From assembly GCA_003117195.1 (NCBI GenBank), contig BDSI01000125.1, positions 248,001 through 312,000 of the forward strand: a stretch of DNA of 64,000 nucleotides, given 5' to 3'. The notes under the pieces were generated by a model. That model made no database searches. It saw only the letters and a program-made list of their open reading frames with translations, and was not told the DNA's origin. The first letter of the stretch is position 1. Every line of letters begins with the position of its first letter. Both the position numbers and the translations under genes were made by a program. Of this stretch, positions 12,001-23,593 are shown in pieces. Origin of the DNA: Eudorina sp. 2006-703-Eu-15. Its lineage: Eukaryota; Chlorophyta; Chlorophyceae; Chlamydomonadales; Volvocaceae.

Positions 12001-15000
12001 CCCCCGCCGGCATCCAGGACCCCGCCTTCGTGCAGCCCCTGGTCGATAGGCTGCTGGCCACGGACGTCAACAGCAACCTGTACGGTGGCGAGGTGTACAA
12101 GGTGTCGCAGCAGCTGGCGGATATGGTGAGGGGCGGATATGGTGAGGGGCGGATATGGTGAGGGGCGGATATGGTGAGGGGCGGATATGGTGAGGGGCGC
12201 GATTGTGGGACGCTGTGTACCGGAATGAATGTGGGGGAAAGCGAAAGACCTTTGGCGACATCGCGGTGTTAGAATGAATTGCGCATCTCGCAGGCGCTGC
12301 TCGTCCTGCATTCCATATTTGACGCCTTTTACAAAATTTACACCCTTCCACATCACCCCCACTCATCGGCCGCCCACATCGCCCTGAACCCTGCCACCCC
12401 TTTCACAACCGCCTTCCCCCTCTCCCCAACCCCTCGCTTAGGGCCGCATCGCGACGATCGCCTCTGAGCTGTCCCCCTACAACGTCAATCTGATGGGTGC
12501 GGCCACAACCCTCCGGCAGCGCATCGCCTCCAACCTCGCCGCCTGGCTGGCGCCCGCCAGCCCGTCCAACCAGGGCCTTGTGTACGACACCAAGTGGGGC
12601 GGCATCGTGTCGGTCTTCCCCATCTGGATCAATTCCATGAATCCGGCCGCCGGACGAAACGAGGAGGACAAGAACAACGTGTACTGGCACCACTTGGGCC
12701 ACTACGGGCCCTTCATCTACGCGGCGGCGGTGCTGGCTCGCTCTGACCCCGCCTGGGGCTCCGCCAATAAGGCGGCGGTGATGGCGCTCGTGAGGGACTT
12801 GGCCAACCCGCGGCGGGACGGCAGCGACGCGTACTTCCCGGCAGCACGCTACATGGACTGGTGGGCGGGACATGCCTGGGCCACCGGTCTGGCGGCCGCG
12901 TCGGTGGACGGCGCCGTGAAGGACTGGGGCAAGTGGCAGGAGGTGCGGTGGGGTGCGGTGCGGTGCGGTGCGGTGCGGTGCGGGGGTTTGTGGGGATGGG
13001 TCCCCCTGGGAGGGAGGGGGAAGGGCGGAAGGGAAGCAGGGAGGGAGGGCGGGGACCCCTCCGCGACTGTTGAGCCCGCGGTAAGGACCTCGGGACCAGG
13101 AGGGACACCACCGATACACCGCGCCACGCATCCGCCACCCACTACCACCAGCACTGTCTTGTGCTGTCACCGATGACTCGTGGGGTCCGCGGTGACCTGA
13201 CTCAGCCATACGGTATGCTGATTCATTTTCTGATTCATTTACCGTTTCATTTACCGTTTCATTCATCAAGTCGTTGTTTCTTCCCTCCCCTGATATGCTC
13301 CATGACCGATGCCCCTCCCCTCGCAGTGCTCGGGCGCGGCAGTGAACGCTTACTACAGCATGGGCCTCTTCGGCGCAGCCACCGGGGACGCAGCCCTCCA
13401 GACCTGGGGCCAGGTCCTAGCGGCCGTGGAGGCGGGCTCCGCGCGCGCCTACTGGCAGATTCCGGCCACCGGCTCGGAGGCCTATCCCGCCGGGTCATTC
13501 ATGGCCGCAGACGGGGACATCGACCGTCCGTACAATGGGTACGGCACGGACGGCAAGCGTGTGCCTGGCAAGATTTACCAGTCGCGGGTGTGGTACATGA
13601 CGGAGGTGGGGGGCGCGGTCTCGGAGCCGGCCGTCATCTACGGCCTGCAGTGGGCGCCGTACCTGCCGGGCGCATCGGATCTGCTACAGCAGCAGCCGTG
13701 GATTACGGATGCGTACATGGCTGTAGCTGGCGTTGGAATTGCGTCGGCTGACGTGGCAGCGTGGCAGTCGTTCCGTGCGATGGCGCGCGCCGCCGCCGGT
13801 GACGTCACTGGCGCCTGGAATGCAGCGCTGTCGTTCGTGCCTGACGGCAACGCCAACATGGTTGATGCAACCAACACGCAGGGCATGCGGCACAGTAAGA
13901 CGTCTATCCTGTACTGGATCGCGACCCGTGGGTCAGCCGTCGTGGCGTCCTCGCCCCCGCCGCCGCCATCCTCGCCGCCTCCATCGCCCCCGCCTCCATC
14001 CTCGCCGCCGCCATCACCGCCGCCGCCATCCTCGCCGCCGCCATCGCCCCCGCCTCCATCCTCGCCGCCTCCATCCTCGCCGCCGCCATCACCGCCGCCT
14101 CCATCCTCGCCGCCGCCATCGCCCCCGCCGCCATCCTCGCCGCCGCCATCACCCCCGCCTTCCTCCTCGCCACCGCCATCACCGGCCCCATCGTCGTCCT
14201 TGCCGCCGCCGCCGCCATCGTCGTCCTCGCCGCCGCCACCCCCGCCTTCCTCTTCCCCCATCTCCTACACCCCGCTGAACCCTGCAATCGGGACCGCCGC
14301 TCCACCCGGCCTCACCAACTTCACCAACACATACCACAACTACCAGTGAGTCACCCAGGCTCCATCGGGCCCTGTTGTTGTCGCCGTACGTCCCGCAGCC
14401 GTACATGAAGGGCCGTCCACCACCCTCTGGCCCTCTGCCACTCACCTTCACCCTCACCCGTGATGTCAATAACGACAGCGAGTCTACCGAAACTCACCTT
14501 GGCCCCCTCCCCTCCCCTTCCTTCCTCCCCCGGGGCCCCGTCGCCCTCAGGAGCGGCAGCACCTGGGTTCGCCTGGATCACCCGCCTTCCCTGCCCAGCC
14601 GCTTCTTCCCCTTCCCCACCAACAGCTGGTGGTCCACATGGACGCATGTGTCGCAGTGGACGCTCAAGACGGGCGAGGAGCCGGTGCGTGCGTGCCTGCG
14701 TGGGTGGGTGGGTGGGTGGGGGTGTGCGTGCGTGGGTGTGGATGGGTGGTTGGATGGGTGGGTGGGTGCCGGAGGGGGAGACGACCCCGCTCGCGACCGC
14801 ATTGCTGACCGAGTTGCTACAAGCTGACGACGTCAGGACGGACGCTTTCAGAACGTTGCTGCTTGGGAGGGTTTGGGACACTTTTCTGACCGCTGCGGGG
14901 TGTCTCCAGGGCACGAGGCTCGGGGTTGAAACCCGCCTTCCATATTCCCTCCCTCCTGATCATGCATCCTCCCATCAACTAGTCCCACCCACCCTCCCCT

Positions 15001-18000
15001 CGGCAGGTGGCCATGCACCCCTGGCGCGCCAAAGCGCTGTCGTACCGCCTGGAAGCCGTACCCCCGGGGGTGCAGTGGGACCAGCAGGCCAAGTACATCG
15101 TACCGGCGTACGATCTGAACATGAGCATCAGTGCCGCGGAGGGGCTGGTGTCCCGCAGTGCGCTGTCGGGGAACGAGATGGGCGTCACGTTTGAGTGGCT
15201 CAAGGCGGCCGGTGTGGCGAATGGGGGCCCGGGGAGCATGCAGGCCACCCTGCTGCAGGGTTGCCCCTTCCTGACGGTGCGGTACAATGGGCTGACGCCG
15301 GTGGTGGACCAGTTGCCGTCGGCGCCCGTGATTGAGGGCACGGGCACGTTCACGGGCACGACGTTCAAGGTGCGGTGGGGTGGGGTGGGGAGGTGGCCTG
15401 GGGTTAAAGAGAAACAGCCCAGACACACCCAGCCCGTGCCTGGGGTTGGGACGGGGTGCAGCAGTGTTTGGGATCGGGGCTCAGGTTCCTTCGTGACGGT
15501 ATGATCCCGCAGCCGGACATTTTGGTTGCGGCAACGCCCCAGCGGTTTGCTCAGAGACCGCCTAGAGAAGAGCCCTCCCGATTGAGTGAGGTATCGTATC
15601 GAGATGCTTCGGCCCCCCGTGTGAACGGGCCCCGGACTCGTCCGCGCTCAGCACAGCGCTGCCGCCGGCTGTCGCCGCTGCCAAGCTGTCGGCAGGACAG
15701 GGCTGATGCATGCTGTGCGGCCCGTTGCGCGTTTGTTGCTGCTGGGCTGCCGGCCGGGCTGCAACCCATCTATTGTTTTGTCTCTTGCTTACCTCAGGTG
15801 GCCAACAACGCGGGTCTGCGCTTCAAGTACTACTTTAGCAGCCAGGTGACGGTGACGATCAGCTCCTCCGCTCTGCGCGTGTCGGCGCCGTTCACCGGGG
15901 TCATGCGCTTGGCGCTGCTGTACAGCCCCCGGCAGCCGCTGCTGGCGGCCACCAACCAGGCCGAGGTGGAGAAGGTTTACGACGCCAACGTTGGTGAGTC
16001 ACCGCACCCCCACTACCCCTTTCGGCCCTCTGTAATGCCAATGGCTGCCGAGCTGCCACCTGGATGCCCTCGTCCTCCTCGTCCTCCTCCTCGCCCTCCT
16101 CCTCCTGTTACTTTACCTGTCCTAACGCTGGCACCTCGTCCAGTGTGCCACAGCTAGTCGTTCTCTCGCCGTACCTCAGCGATTCATAACCATCAATGAA
16201 CGCTCGTTTCAATGAACGCCGTCAGAACCACCAACACGCATTTGAGCTTCCCACACGCCCTCTTCAACCCCGGGCCCTTACTGTTCCGCCCCTGCCCCGG
16301 GTGCCCGCAGACATCTACCCCACCGGCTCCACGGCCTCCTTCGGCTACCAGTCCGCTGCCGCCTCCGCCACTGGTCGCGAGACCGGCATCCTCCGCATCG
16401 CCTTCACCACCGCCTCCATGTCGGGCGCCTACACTGGGCAGCTGCTCATGCTCTCCATGACCCACCACCGCACCCACCTGCTCTCGCCCTCACCCACGCC
16501 GGCGGCCTCCACCTCCGCCCTGGTCATCGACGACCTCCGGGGTGCGCTGCGGCCCGTGCTGGGCACCGAATGGTACCTGGGCTACGAGCTCCCCACCATC
16601 GGCTGGGAGGCCCCCAGCGGTGTCACCGACAGCGCTATGCGCAGCGCCATCATCAACCAGTTGAAGACAGATGCGTCCAACTGGCAGGGCCGCAGCCCCG
16701 CCGCGGATCCGTACTTTGGCGGGAGCGACCTGGCGGCGCTCGGCCGTATGGCGGTGATTGCGGATGAGCTGGCGGCGGCGCCGGGCGTGGCGCCAAACGA
16801 CGCCAACCAGTTGAGGTCCTCCGCGTCATCGCTCCGGAACCTGCTGACGACGCACCTGAACAACAGGCTGAGCACCAACGCCGCCGTGCCGGCCTCCCTG
16901 GTGTACGACAGCACGTGGGGTGGGGTGATCACGTACGGCGACGCGTCGCAGCACACGAGCAGCTACTTTGGCAGCAGCGAGTACAACGACCATCACTACC
17001 ACTGGGGGTACTTGCTGTACGCGGCGGCGGCTCTGGGCAAGGGCAACCCGACTTGGGCGGCCACCAAGAGGGATGCGCTGCTGAATGTTGTGCGGGACTT
17101 CGCCAACCCGCGGAAGGACGACCCGTGGTTCCCCCTGGTCCGCAACATGGACTGGTGGGGCGGCCACAGCTGGGCGAGCGGCTTCCTCGCGTACGGCGAT
17201 GGGAAGAATCAGGTGAGGGGGGGTGAGGGCTGAGGGCGGGTGGGGGCCGCCCCCAATGTGGGTTGGGGCGCGGCTTGGGCCCTGCCTTGGGGAAGGAGAT
17301 GTGCGAGCTTGCAGGACGCGGACGCCCCAACAGGCACGTTAACCATACCTGGGTCATTGATATCTTGTCGCCAAGGGTTTTGTGGGGTGCCGTACTTGCA
17401 CGCGGACGCATGCTAGGGCTCCGGCAAGTTCCGCGTCCTCGTATCCACCTACCCGGCAGTGGACTCCTGCATCACCCTACCTGTGGGGAACCAACCAACC
17501 AACCAACCAGCAGACAGGTCAAAATTGTACGGTAATACAGAAATACACATCCCTACGTACACCCTGACCGTCCGTCCTCCGGCCTCTCCGGCCGCCTGCA
17601 GGAGTCCACTTCGGAGGCCGTCAACGGCTATTACGCGGTGTCGCTGCTGGGCCGCGTGCTGGGGGACACCGACCTGACCCGCTGGGGCCAGCTGCTGACC
17701 GCCATTGAGATCTCCGGGGCGCAGCACTACTGGCAGATGCCCTCGGCGTCCACCGTCTTCCCGTCGCCCTTCAAGGACAACAAGGTGGTGGGCATCCTGT
17801 GGAACGGCAAGGTCGACTACGGGACCTTCTTCGGGTCCAACCCGTCCCAGATCCACGGCATCCAGTGCATTCCCTTTACGCCAATCAGCGAGGTGTTGCT
17901 GCGCAAGGACTGGGCGAAGGAGTCGTACGCCGTGGCCATCAGCCAGCCGGACCCGACCCTGCCTGCCGCCTGGGCGCAGTTCAACTCGCTGACACGCGCC

Positions 18001-18174
18001 ATCTTCGAGCCCGACGCGGCGTGGAGCGCCATCAATTCCATCACTACGAGCTCGTCGTTCTACGGCGGCTGGGCAGCGCATCCAAAGACGGTGGAGCTGT
18101 ACTGGATCGCCACGCGGAAGTCGTGGTTGGGCCAGCAGCCGGTCCGGAGGATGCTGCGCAACCGCCGCGCCTGA
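9083..18174 (+). CDS. Secreted tandem GH81 endo-beta-1,3-glucanase: degenerate domain, SPPP linker, intact domain
   Basis: GH81 enzymes hydrolyse beta-1,3-glucan by inversion. Exons: 9083-9331, 9538-9606, 9997-10299, 10626-10866, 11224-11341, 11840-12125, 12442-12942, 13327-14345, 14551-14683, 15007-15369, 15798-15993, 16311-17212, 17602-18174. All phases agree and the sum is 1,650 residues. The start gives a signal peptide (IAAWVIMMALLTVA). Domain A covers about residues 25-790, a Ser/Pro linker about 797-900, and domain B about 930-1640. The linker exon ends in phase 2 (CA|GTGAGT) and the next begins with G, so the two domains are one gene. Domain B keeps YNDHHYHWGY (Asp1386) and QESTSEAVN (Glu1461, Glu1465). 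Domain A has YWHHLGHYGP (His505 for Asp) and QECSGAAVN (Glu589 kept, Ala593 for the second Glu). The linker suggests a wall or extracellular-matrix protein. Confidence 0.88.
12126..12189 (+). repeat. 16-bp tandem repeat that duplicates a splice donor
   Basis: Four copies of GTGAGGGGCGGATATG follow the exon end GCGGATATG at 12125, with a partial fifth copy after them. Each unit recreates the same exon-donor junction. The unit is 16 bp, so later donors shift frame. The 48-nt in-frame extension meets a stop. Confidence 0.85.
13948..14259 (+). repeat. Ser-Pro-rich linker repeat (SPPPPSS / SPPPSPPPPSS units)
   Basis: In-frame repeat inside exon 8 of the GH81 gene, encoding about 100 residues of S/P blocks before a non-repetitive segment ending NTYHNYQ. 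Such blocks are typical of hydroxyproline-rich glycoproteins of volvocine walls and matrix. By family precedent they would be hydroxylated and glycosylated. Confidence 0.85.
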
Positions 18175-18749
18175 GCGGTGGAGGTTAGGGATAACCTGCT
18201 GCTGATGGATGGCTTGTCCTGCTGAGAGGTGGTGAAAGTGAATGAGAGGGCCTTGGGCTGGTTGGCTGAGGGTGTGAGTGAGTGGGGGGGCGGCAGGGCA
18301 GGGCAGGCAAAGGGCGGAACCGTTCGGCCCCGCGCAGAAGTTGGATTTGCTGCAAATGCAGATGGCGGGTTTTTCCCACGGCGATCCCTGGGGGTGATGG
18401 CCTTCGGGGTCGCTAGCTAGCTTGCATGGGAGATGCATGCTTGGCCCTGTGGTTTCTGGGCGTGAGCTTATCTAGGCCTGCTGAAGGTTCGCTGGTACTT
18501 TCGGGAGTACCGGAGGTGGGTGTGCACTGGCTTGAGCTGAACACTACTTGCCTGCTCGTGATGTGTTTGGCTGGGCATTAAGTACTCATGATTGACGTGC
18601 TGAGGTTCGTAACAAACTAACAATACGAAGGTACTCGCAGCACAAATAAAGCGATAGCGCCCCTCGGCGGCCGTACAGGCCGTTGGGGCGCCTGGGGCCG
18701 TTGGGGCGCCTCCGGGGCGCACTGTATGTGTGGATCTTGGGGCCGGGTG

Positions 18750-19260
18750 CAGTGTTGCTATCTTCCAAAACGGGGAAATAGAATTCCGCAGGTTTCCGGC
18801 CTGTCGCCAGTAGCCAAAAAACCTTTGGCAGGGCAGATTTTGGGGGCCTTTCTAGGTGCCAGGAAACAAAAACCTCCGGGCAGGCCAGGAAATATTTCGG
18901 CGTGTTTCGACAGCAGGGACACTGCTACCACAGCTACGACATGGATTCTCAGTCTTGGAGGCCTGAAGCACGCTTTCCTGGCGTCGCGGATGCATAGGGG
19001 GGGGGGAGGTAACCAGGAGTCCGGGACACGGCATCAGAGTGTGTTTTGGCGGTAGGCAGGTGTACGACACAGGAATTGCCCCTGCGCCTGCAGATTTCCA
19101 GGCCCTTTTGGTAGTCTGGAAAATAGTTGGCAGGGCAGATTTCCGGCTCCCTACAGCGTCAAATAAATGAAATCTCGCAGGTTTTCTGGGGGTCCGGGAA
19201 ATGAAAAAATTCCGGGTTTTTGGCCCGTAAATATTTATTTTATTTAAGATAGCAACACTG
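18750..19260. mobile_element. Non-autonomous hAT-type MITE, copy 1
   Basis: A 511-bp element with perfect 15-bp terminal inverted repeats CAGTGTTGCTATCTT...AAGATAGCAACACTG. The 8-bp GCCGGGTG lies immediately outside both ends (18742-18749 and 19261-19268) and is a clean target-site duplication. TIRs starting CAGTG plus an 8-bp duplication are the hAT superfamily pattern. It has no transposase ORF. It is highly similar to 62885-63391. Confidence 0.92.
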
Positions 19261-21560
19261 GCCGGGTGTGTCGGGTGCGTTGTCGCGTGTGTCGGGTGCG
19301 TTGTCGCGTACGACAGTACGACAGACACCTGTCCGTAAAGGAGCCGGCAGCGGTGGTGCAGCCTGGCCCAGCGCTCCGCCGCCTCTGCGGCTACCAGCAA
19401 ACCCGCTGGCTGGGTCTCTCGGAGCGCGCAACGGTGCGCTGCGATCTGCGAGATCTGTCTGCATACGTCCAGGCGCCGTTTTGGCACATTGGGTGATAGC
19501 AAGGTACCTGGTACGCCATATTCATCCCTGAACTGCACTTTCACCTTATGTGACTTGGGTTTTTGAGGTTCCCGATGTGTGACTAATGAGTTGGCCTGGT
19601 CCGCTAGTGGCATCCAAGGTGACAAGGTTTGCTGGATTTGACCAGTTGTGGTTTTTCGATGCCATGGCGCCGGGAGGCAGATCCTTTATTAGGGGGCCCG
19701 GCGGATAAGGCGGCTGCGTGCACGCCGGGATGGATACCTCTCTTGCATTTCTTTTTTGTGTGGTTTAGCCTAATGGCTGGCGGCGGACTGGGTGGCTAGC
19801 CAGAGTTGCTCGTCAACTGCCGCGGAATCGGTTGGTCCTTATACATAACTGTACAGAGGGTTGGACTTTGTTGGACATCCTGTCATCGCCGTGATGTCGC
19901 CGTGATCGCCGTGGCATGTCATGTACATATGCCGGTGCGTGAGTAGACAGCCCGAGACCTGCTGAGACACGTTGCCAGGCCGATACTGTATTAGATAGTA
20001 TAGTGGCGGTTCAAGGACAGCTCCGACTAACCCCCAACTAACTCGTGTGCGGCACCCCAAACCACCCTCAGCCGTGCAGGAGTTTGCGCGGCAGCCGGCA
20101 GCTACGCGAGTGTGAGCAGGCAGTAGTACGGCGGCCCGGCTCGGAAGCTACCTGACTGTTGTGACGCACACGGGGAGTTGGCGCTACTCGGCAGGCGCGC
20201 GAGTGGGAGTGGGCAGTTGCGCGGGCATGCGTGTGGGAAGCTGCGTCCGTGCGTCAGAGTACGGTGGAGCACGGTGGAGGCTGGCGGTTGCCGCACCGCA
20301 CAAGTGGCAGCAGTGCAGAGTCGTGCGCGCCCCGTTCGGGAAGCTGTATGTGTGAGCTGCGTGTAAAATCAGAGAGATGCATGGGGCTGACCCCGTTTCC
20401 ATGAGCTGACTCTGGGCGCACATACACGGTTTCATATCGCTGACAGTTGGGTCCGATCGAGCACGGGTGGAACTTGCTGGAGTGCACGATAGTCACTAGG
20501 GGCACGCGCGGGCAGGGCGCAGGGGCGGCTCACCGGAAACTCGGCGGCATTCATTCCGTTACAGAGGAACAGCACAGAGCACACTACTGCGACATGCTCG
20601 CTCGTGGGCTCAGCGCTGCTGCCAGCGCCGCCAGCGGGCGGCTCAGACCCCACGCGCGGCTCACTGCCCTTCCTGCCCTCAGCCAAACCCGAGCCCCACG
20701 CCGATGCACGATACGACCGCACGCCGCACGCGCCCCTGTGCCGCCGCGAGGCTGCCCTGCTGCGGAATGGGCGCCGCCGCTGCGTGCGGCGGCGGCATGG
20801 AGGGCTGGCGGCCTGGCGGCCCCCTGTTTTGCACCCCTTGCCTATCATGGCGTGGTGCATGCTCATGCGTGCTAGGATGAGCCATGGCTCTTAGTGCCTT
20901 GCGGCATAAATATGTAATACACCATAGCCAACGCGACCCACCTTCTTGCCCAGCGCCGCCTTAATGGAGTCGCGCACGGGTGCACGGGCTAGGACGGGCT
21001 CAAATGGCAACGAATTGCTCCCACAACGAAGCAAACTAAAACGATCATGTTACGAACGACTTACAAACAAGTTACAAAATGTCTCCACAACGAAGCCCTC
21101 CACAACAAACGAGTTACGAATTGTCTCCAAAACGAATGGCTCTAATATGAACGACTTCGTTGTTACGAATTCGTTGTTGGTTTAGTAACGAAGCCCCGCG
21201 GACGTCCGTCCCTGTTTAAGTGGCATTACGAATACGTTGCTTGGACAAAATCCCCAGGCTACGAAATACATGATGCTGTGGGCCACCACACTCGATTTGC
21301 CCAAGCACGTGCCCACGTGCCGCCCCCACCTTCCCAGGCGCGCTCCCAATAAGCGGCCAGTGCCCATATACAAGGCATGCCGGCACTATGCAGTACTACC
21401 TTAACAAGGAGGCCGTTCACTATCGCAACGGTTGTGCAGGGTTCCAGCCAAGCCTTCATCAGGGGCCCCACCACCTGGAAAACGACGCCATAACCAATAA
21501 GGCCCATGTCCGCATAAGTACCGCGCCCTGGCACGCGCGTGGTGCCTTGCAGGCCCCGTC

Positions 21561-21860
21561 GCACCAGCACCAGGACTGAAGGACCGCGCCCTTGCACTGC
21601 TGATCGCATCAGCTGCAGTGCTGATCAGTGTGCTGGGTGTGGCGTTTGTGGTGAAGTGTGCCAACAAGGACAAGCCCCACCTACTCATCGCAACATATGC
21701 AGAGAAGGCCCATGTCCGCACATGTTGCTACGAGTAGGTGGAGCTTGTCGTTGTACTTGGCACACTTCACCACAAACGCCACGCCCAGCACACTGATCAG
21801 CACTGCAGCTGATGCGATCAGCAGTGCAAGGGCGCGGTCCTTCAGTCCTGGTGCTGGTGC
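21561..21860. repeat. Long inverted repeat (about 140-bp arms, 17-bp loop)
   Basis: Arms 21561-21700 and 21718-21860 are near-perfect reverse complements. After a short indel the symmetry continues outward to about 21533 and 21882. Read outside-in, the left arm encodes LALLIASAAVLISVLGVAFVV followed by KCANKDKPHLL, which looks like a transmembrane segment plus a basic flank. It is therefore probably an inverted duplication of a gene fragment. A transcript would fold into a long dsRNA hairpin, the form of many Chlamydomonas small-RNA precursors. Confidence 0.8.
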
Positions 21861-22343
21861 GAGGCACCACGAACGTGCTTCTGTCGGCCACGATAACAGT
21901 TTTGCGCTGCTTCAGCAAAGTGCCCGAACAGCACCCAAAGCAAGCTGCCATCGCCTGCATCAGCAATCACGCAAGCACACAGGATCTCTTCAAAAGCTGC
22001 TTCAGTGCTTCTGCCCTGTTCAGCCCGGTATTTGACTCACCCAGAAGAGGGGTTGTGCCCTCGGTGGCAGCGCCTGAAGCATGAGTCAAGGGGTGAGCAG
22101 GAGCAGCAATAATGCGATTTTCACATTGCTGCAATTTCCATGCAGATAGTTGCTTGGCACTCGCAGTGTGCTATGCGAATGGTCGGGGGGTTGCCGGCCT
22201 GCATCGTCGTAGAGCATTGCAAGAACCCACGTCGCATGACCTATCACCACCTCACCGCCTGCTGCCACGCTCCCTGCACGTTTCATGCGCGCGAGCTCTC
22301 CCCAATACCCCAGCGGCAGAGACAGATCCCGCGGATGGCCAGC

Positions 22344-22853
22344 TTACTCCGTGCTTTTCATGGTAGCTAGGGCATGACCACGTACCGTACCCGCAAAGAC
22401 TCCGGCTCTAGCGGGTCCAGTCTGGGCTAGCATAACCAACTCACCAGCTCCTGTCGCGCTCCCCGGGCCCAGGCCGGCCGCCACAGCTGCACGACAAGCG
22501 AGCGTCCGAGGTGGTGCAGGTTTGGGTTCGAAGAGGACAAGAGCCGCAACTAGGTCAGGCGAAACAATCGCAACCCCATCCTCGATTGCCCAACCTTCTT
22601 CGTTCGCTGGCCAGAGGCAGGCACACGCGTGTTGCGCACCTTGAATGGCAGCCTTTAGCGCTAACCGCTGCCGAACAGTCAGGCCTGTCGCTTGGTCCGC
22701 TTCTAGCAGACTGAAAGCTGTGCCGGCCTGCTCATGCTCGTTAAAGCCTAGCCCGGTAAGAGCCTCAACAATTGGCTGGATGGAGGTGGCATTCTCTCCC
22801 ACGACCGAAAGACGGGCTTCGCAAATGGTCACCATAGCTATGTAACTTGACAC
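22344..22853 (-). CDS. Hypothetical ORF, 169 aa
   Basis: An open frame beginning MSSYIAMVTICEARLSVVGE. A second ATG six codons in is a plausible alternative start. The middle reads like a helical protein (ALTGLGFNEHEQAG, GLTVRQRLALKAAIQGAQHA), and the C-terminal third is Ala/Gly-rich. No family, signal peptide or splice partner was recognised. It sits in a repeat-rich block, so it may be transposon-derived or non-coding. Confidence 0.25.
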   Translation of the reverse strand: MSSYIAMVTICEARLSVVGENATSIQPIVEALTGLGFNEHEQAGTAFSLLEADQATGLTVRQRLALKAAIQGAQHACACLWPANEEGWAIEDGVAIVSPDLVAALVLFEPKPAPPRTLACRAAVAAGLGPGSATGAGELVMLAQTGPARAGVFAGTVRGHALATMKSTE

Positions 22854-23149
22854 CGTGTGCTACAGAATATGACTTCGTAGATTAAGGAATGTGCGTCGCA
22901 GTTTTCGCCGTTTGTGAAGTCCATATGTTGTATTAGGTAATTACTGCTTTCATTTTACCAAAAGGAAGGCCCATTTCGCGTGATGGAAGGCCCATTTCGC
23001 GTGGTTCCGGGCTAGGAGGCACAGTCACTCCAGGAGGCGACACATAAGCGTCACGGTGTCACGACCGGGGGTGCTTTCGCCAAGGTCAAGACGAAAGTCC
23101 CGGTCGGCACTATGCTTGTCCGAGAGACTTGTTTTATGAATGGTGTTAC

Positions 23150-23180
23150 AGTGGACCCCGCGGGTCATCGGTGACAGCCG
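23150..23180 (+). repeat. Short dispersed repeat, copy 1
   Basis: The core TGGACCCCGCGGGTCATCGG and following GTGACAGCC recur at 61596-61627 (plus, lacking CGG) and, diverged, at about 13162-13190 on minus inside a GH81 intron. Homology at 61596 extends weakly for another 30 bp or so. Confidence 0.6.
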
Positions 23181-23593
23181 CAGCTTCCTCATCACACACT
23201 GCAAAAACGAAACCGCGCCACCGTGGCGCACCGGGCAGGCTCCACAAGTGCACCGAAGCACAACCCGCACCCACTCTACCAGGAAACCACCCCGTTCCTG
23301 AGGACCGTCCATATCCAAGGATAAAGTCCGCTCAGGGGGAGTTAGCCACCGGGGCGCCCCTATTAGCGAACCACCACCCCAGCCACGACCGGATCTCGTC
23401 TCCGGCAGTGGCCTGCAGTCTTGGAAGGCGACGGGGGCTCGCGAGCCACAATCAGGGACCTGTTCCGGACGTCCCAATCGGGTCTGGTACCTCCGTGCCC
23501 TAAGGCGGCCCTAGCCAGGGCGCCAATGGTCTAGATATCACACAATCGTCCCGTCCCCTGTCGGCCCAGCACTTCGTGACGACGGGACGTCAG

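Noticed and set aside
13638..14261. Minus-strand Gly/Asp/Glu-rich ORF over the Pro linker
   Set aside because: It is the mirror of the SPPP-coding repeat in GH81 exon 8. It has no independent signals.
14375..14827. A new gene starting at 14375 for the second GH81 domain
   Set aside because: There is no signal peptide or credible start. The exon at 14551 completes the phase-2 codon left at 14345, which supports one fused gene.
18852..19625. 257-codon minus ORF
   Set aside because: It runs across the boundary of the MITE into flanking DNA, and the MITE part is found in the second copy as non-coding sequence.
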